NCBI GenBank assembly: GCA_963822955.1
Contig: CAWGJS010000001.1
Span: 186,001-250,000, forward strand
Length of the DNA: 64,000 nucleotides
Direction: 5' to 3'
From: JAJYUU01 sp963822955
GTDB lineage: Bacteria; Actinomycetota; Actinomycetes; Streptosporangiales; Streptosporangiaceae
Within the stretch, counting starts at the first letter, position 1. Each line of letters begins with the position of its first letter. A program made the translations under genes and the position numbers. Below, piece after piece: positions 61,086 through 64,000 of the stretch. Under the pieces are notes generated by a model. That model did no database searches. It saw only the letters and a program-made list of their open reading frames with translations, and had not been told where the DNA came from.

Positions 61086-62175
61086 CCGCGCTGGCATCGC
61101 CTCCCTGGTCAGCCGCTATGGCAGGAAGCTGGCCGCCGGCCTGCTGGCTGCCTGCGTGCTCGCCGCATGCTCGTCGGCCGGCAGCTCCGGACATTCCGGC
61201 CAGGCGCGGACCGGGCCGTTCGCTCGCGGCCGGGTCTTCGTCGTCCCTGGTCCGGCCGGCGGATTCCTGGCGGTGCCGGCAGCGGCAGGATTCAACGGCC
61301 GGCCGAAGATAGCCGTCCCGCCGATTCCGTCAGCATCCTCGGGCCAGACCATCAGCCTGCCGCTGAATTCCTACGCGGAAGTGTCCGGCCTGCAGCAGAC
61401 AGTCCTCGCGGAGGCGCAATCGCTGCTGACGCAGCAGTGCATGGCCGCCAGAGGCTTCGTCTACACCAGTCAGGCCACAACGACCCAAGAGCAAATGATC
61501 CTGCAGGCCATCGAGTACGGATTCGGGGTCACCAGCCTGAGCGATGCGAGCGCCTACGGCTACCGCCTGCCCGCGGCGGCCAGCGGCGCCCCGCCCGGCG
61601 GCCTGTTCCTCGGCGGTTTCAGCTCCTTCAATGCGCTCAGGCAGGATTCGGCCCTGGCGGTGGCACTGCTCGGCTTCGCCCCCGGTGTCAGGATCGGGCC
61701 CGTCCACGAGCCGGGCTGCCTGAACGTGGCTAACAACGAGATCTACCGGCCGGGCAGTTCGGAGCCCGGCGATCCGGTCCCGGCCATCGCCCAGCAGGCA
61801 ACTGTCTGGACGCAGACTGACCCGCGCGTCCTGGCCGTTGACGCCGCCTGGTCACGATGCATGGCGCGGCACGGCTATCACTACGGCAACCCGCAGCAGG
61901 CCGCCGACCACAACTGGCCTGCACACCCGACGGCCGCCGAGACGGCAACCGCCGTTGCCGATGTCACCTGTAAGCAGCAGGTGAATATGGTGAACACCTG
62001 GCTCACCGTGGAAGCCGCTTACCAGACCGCCCTCATCGGACAGGACCTCGGCGCGCTCGCGAACCTGCAGGCCAGCTTCCAGGGCGCACTCAGCCGGGTG
62101 GAAGCGCTGCTCGCCAGCCCGGTCGGACTGGCTCGTGCGGAGCCAGCCACGGTTCGGCCCGGCGGGCCGCGATGA
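61069..62175 (+). CDS. Lipoprotein linked to the efflux operon
   Basis: A 368-residue exported lipoprotein. The signal is AAGLLAACVLAAC with the lipobox LAAC near residue 31, followed by a Ser/Gly linker. The mature part has four or five cysteines (QQCMAARGF, GCLNVANNE, WSRCMARHGY, TCKQQVN) and helix-rich sequence; the segments MAARGFVY and MARHGYHY have the look of actinomycete lipoproteins that follow PG_binding adaptor/MacB operons. Its ATG lies inside the end of the permease gene (17-base overlap), indicating coupling. Unlike the three genes before it, it is intact. Function unknown. Confidence 0.78.
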   Translation: MRCAADRAGIASLVSRYGRKLAAGLLAACVLAACSSAGSSGHSGQARTGPFARGRVFVVPGPAGGFLAVPAAAGFNGRPKIAVPPIPSASSGQTISLPLNSYAEVSGLQQTVLAEAQSLLTQQCMAARGFVYTSQATTTQEQMILQAIEYGFGVTSLSDASAYGYRLPAAASGAPPGGLFLGGFSSFNALRQDSALAVALLGFAPGVRIGPVHEPGCLNVANNEIYRPGSSEPGDPVPAIAQQATVWTQTDPRVLAVDAAWSRCMARHGYHYGNPQQAADHNWPAHPTAAETATAVADVTCKQQVNMVNTWLTVEAAYQTALIGQDLGALANLQASFQGALSRVEALLASPVGLARAEPATVRPGGPR

Positions 62176-63647
62176 TGGCGAGACCGCTTAATGCCCGGAC
62201 GCTGCCGTACTGGCGCGGCCGACTGCCAGCGCCTGCCTACGACCGCGACCTCGTCCGGCCAGGCGCTGTCCACTTCGGCGTCGGCGGTTTCCACCGGGCG
62301 CATCAGGCCATGTACCACGACCGCCTGATGAACGAGGGTGCGCCCCTGGACTGGGGCATCTGCGGCGTCGGGGTTATGGCGGCAGACCGGAGCATGCAGC
62401 AGGCACTCGACGCTCAGGACGGCCTCTACACGCTCGTGCTCAAGCACAGCGACGGGACGTACGAGCCACGGGTGGTCGGATCCATCGTGGAGTACCTGTT
62501 CGCGCCGGACGATCCCGAGGCGGTCGTTGCCCGGATGGCGGACGAGCCGACCCGCGTCGTGTCCCTGACAATCACCGAGGGCGGTTACAACGTCAGTGAC
62601 GTGACCGGGGAGTTCAACGCCGCCAACCCGGACGTGATCCGCGACCTTGCGCCAGGTGCCGTGCCGCGCACCGCGTTCGGCCTGATCACCGAAGCGCTCT
62701 GGCGCCGCCGCGAGCGCGGGCTCGCGCCCTTCACGATCATGTCCTGCGACAACCTGCAGGGCAACGGTCGCCTGACCCGGCGAGTGTTCACCGCCTTTGC
62801 CCGGCTGCGGGATCCGGAGCTTGGCGAGTGGGTGGAAAGCGAGGTCCGGTTTCCCGACTCGATGGTCGACCGCATCACGCCGGTGACGACCGACGCAGAC
62901 CGGGCCGAGATCCGCGAGCGCTTCGGGATCGATGACCGGTGGCCAGTTGTCTGCGAGCCGTTCACGCAGTGGGTCCTGCAGGACACCTTCACCGCCGGCC
63001 GGCCGCCGTATGCCGACGCCGGCGTTCAGCTCGTGGACCACGTCGAACCCTACGAGCTGATGAAGTTGCGGCTGCTGAACGCCAGTCACCAGGCCATGTG
63101 CTATTTCGGCTACCTGTGCGGGTGCCGGCTGGTGCATGAGGCTGCCCGGGACCCGCTGTTCCGGGAGTTCCTGCTCGGCTACATGGACGACGAGGCCACC
63201 CCGACCCTGCCCCCCGTGCCAGGCGTGGACCTTGACGAGTACAAGCACACGCTGATTGAGCGCTTCAGCAACCCGCACGTGCGTGACACCATCGCCCGCC
63301 TGTGCGCCCAGGGCTCGGACCGCATCCCGAAGTGGCTGCTGCCCGTGGTCCGCCAGCAGCTGGCGACCGGAGGCGAGATCAGGCGATCGGCCGCGGTCGT
63401 GGCGAGCTGGGCGCGCTACGCGGAAGGCTTCGACGACCAAGGTCAGCCGATCGGTGTCGTCGACCGCCTCAGGGACAGCCTCATGCGGCTTGCCCAGAAA
63501 CAGCGCACGGACCCCGACGCGTTCATTGCGAACCGTGCGGTGTTCGGCGACCTGGTTGACGACGAGCGCTTCGTCGCCGCGTACCGGTCAGCGCTCGCAT
63601 CGCTGCACCAGGTCGGTGCACGCGCAACCCTCGAGTCGCTCGCCTAG
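62172..63647 (+). CDS. Mannitol dehydrogenase-family oxidoreductase
   Basis: A 491-residue polyol/hexonate dehydrogenase (PF01232/PF08125). The NAD-binding N-terminal half starts VHFGVGGFHRAHQAMYHDRL and has FTIMSCDNLQGNG; the C-terminal helical half has the family signature KLRLLNASHQAMCYFGY, with the catalytic Lys and His (K-x-x-x-x-N-x-x-H). It interconverts mannitol and fructose, or fructuronate and mannonate. The start (ATG 62175 or GTG-like ATG at 62172) overlaps the lipoprotein stop as ATGATGG. An alcohol dehydrogenase follows after 99 bases. Confidence 0.92.
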   Translation: MMARPLNARTLPYWRGRLPAPAYDRDLVRPGAVHFGVGGFHRAHQAMYHDRLMNEGAPLDWGICGVGVMAADRSMQQALDAQDGLYTLVLKHSDGTYEPRVVGSIVEYLFAPDDPEAVVARMADEPTRVVSLTITEGGYNVSDVTGEFNAANPDVIRDLAPGAVPRTAFGLITEALWRRRERGLAPFTIMSCDNLQGNGRLTRRVFTAFARLRDPELGEWVESEVRFPDSMVDRITPVTTDADRAEIRERFGIDDRWPVVCEPFTQWVLQDTFTAGRPPYADAGVQLVDHVEPYELMKLRLLNASHQAMCYFGYLCGCRLVHEAARDPLFREFLLGYMDDEATPTLPPVPGVDLDEYKHTLIERFSNPHVRDTIARLCAQGSDRIPKWLLPVVRQQLATGGEIRRSAAVVASWARYAEGFDDQGQPIGVVDRLRDSLMRLAQKQRTDPDAFIANRAVFGDLVDDERFVAAYRSALASLHQVGARATLESLA

Positions 63648-63746
63648 CTGACGGCAGCCGATCTCGGAGGAGCTGCCGACGGACCCGTAAACTCGCCCGG
63701 AGGACTCTAGCGCGGCAACGATGCCTCATCTCAAGGGGAGCCGTAA

Positions 63747-64000
63747 ATGCGGGCAATGATCGTGGATCGCCTCGGTGATGACCCGGAGGCCCTGCATCTC
63801 GCCGATGTTGACCTGCCCGAGCCTGGTGAGGGCGAGGCACTCATCCGGGTCCAGGCAGCCGGGGTCGGGCCCTGGGACGTCGCCATGCGCCGCGGCGCCT
63901 GGACAGGCCCGCTGCCCTACATTCCCGGCGGCGAGTTCGCCGGGGTCATCGTGGGCGATACCGGTGCGGACGCGGCATTTGGCGATGGTGCACCCGTCTA
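63747..64000 (+). CDS. Alcohol dehydrogenase/quinone oxidoreductase, N-terminal part
   Basis: The gene runs off the right edge after 84 codons. MRAMIVDRLGDDPEALHLAD is followed by LIRVQAAGVGPWDVAMRRGA and PYIPGGEFAGVIVG, the standard GroES-like start of zinc-type MDR dehydrogenases (without the zinc-binding Cys/His at the expected position, so quinone reductase-like). AAGGGGAG seven bases before the ATG is a good ribosome site. Which cofactor and substrate it uses cannot be judged from this part. Confidence 0.85.
   Translation, partial: MRAMIVDRLGDDPEALHLADVDLPEPGEGEALIRVQAAGVGPWDVAMRRGAWTGPLPYIPGGEFAGVIVGDTGADAAFGDGAPV

Noticed and set aside
1..64000. CRISPR arrays, tRNA and rRNA genes
   Set aside because: No regularly spaced repeats and no cloverleaf or rRNA-like sequence were recognised by reading; a covariance-model scan would be needed to exclude them fully.

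Overview
The window reads as chromosome of a high-GC actinomycete (Actinomycetota). GC is high throughout, GTG and TTG starts are frequent, ATGA stop/start overlaps are common, and the gene families are typical of Streptomyces/Streptosporangiales-like soil organisms (HelR, Rsb partner-switching proteins, PadR-HAAS pairs, MOSC-ferredoxin reductase fusions, UgpC-type sugar ABC systems). Genus cannot be fixed from the sequence alone. No rRNA, tRNA or CRISPR array was seen.

Layout. 0-5 kb: tail of an AI-2E family transporter, a trehalose-6-phosphate synthase preceded by a 17-codon mini-ORF, a diacylglycerol-kinase-type lipid kinase, a small conserved protein and a sugar-porter MFS protein. 5-7.2 kb: a partner-switching set (GAF-SpoIIE phosphatase, STAS antagonist, and a divergent HATPase anti-sigma protein). 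7.8-13.3 kb: an OmpR-type two-component pair divergent from an ABC exporter whose first permease carries a large extracellular insert. 13.9-25.5 kb: a signalling island built around a response-regulator/class III nucleotidyl cyclase fusion. It is divergent from a cyclic-nucleotide-binding protein, an MBL-fold hydrolase and a FAD oxidoreductase, and is followed by a LolD/MacB-type ATPase, a membrane histidine kinase, a stand-alone receiver, a NarL-type regulator and an FtsX-type permease. It can be read as one pathway: sensor kinase, then phosphorylated cyclase and regulators, then cyclic nucleotide, then cNMP receptor, with ABC transport as input or output. 25.5-42 kb: mostly metabolic, transport and stress genes, including helR behind a rifamycin-associated element, a PadR/HAAS/lipoprotein set, a LysR-MFS divergent pair and a catalase. 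42-48 kb: a variable region of lower coding quality with an NPCBM-like surface protein, an IS630 element, a second IS630 remnant and several broken genes. 48-54.7 kb: small enzymes and secreted or membrane proteins. 54.7-61 kb: two strongly decayed transport loci. One is a sugar ABC operon in which a deletion appears to have fused the start of the binding protein to the end of the permease and the LacI regulator is also broken. The other is a MacAB-like efflux operon carrying about eight frame changes. 61-64 kb: a lipoprotein, a mannitol-dehydrogenase-family enzyme and the start of an alcohol dehydrogenase.

A general caution. Besides these two loci, single frame changes interrupt otherwise good genes at about 3.65, 15.14, 20.24, 26.97, 29.51, 44.4-44.7 and 45.39 kb, and an in-frame TAA interrupts a methyltransferase at 47.36 kb. 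Many sit in G/C runs and could be sequencing errors. The deletions at 56.3 and 57.36 kb and the C-to-T-type stop at 47.36 kb are harder to explain that way.
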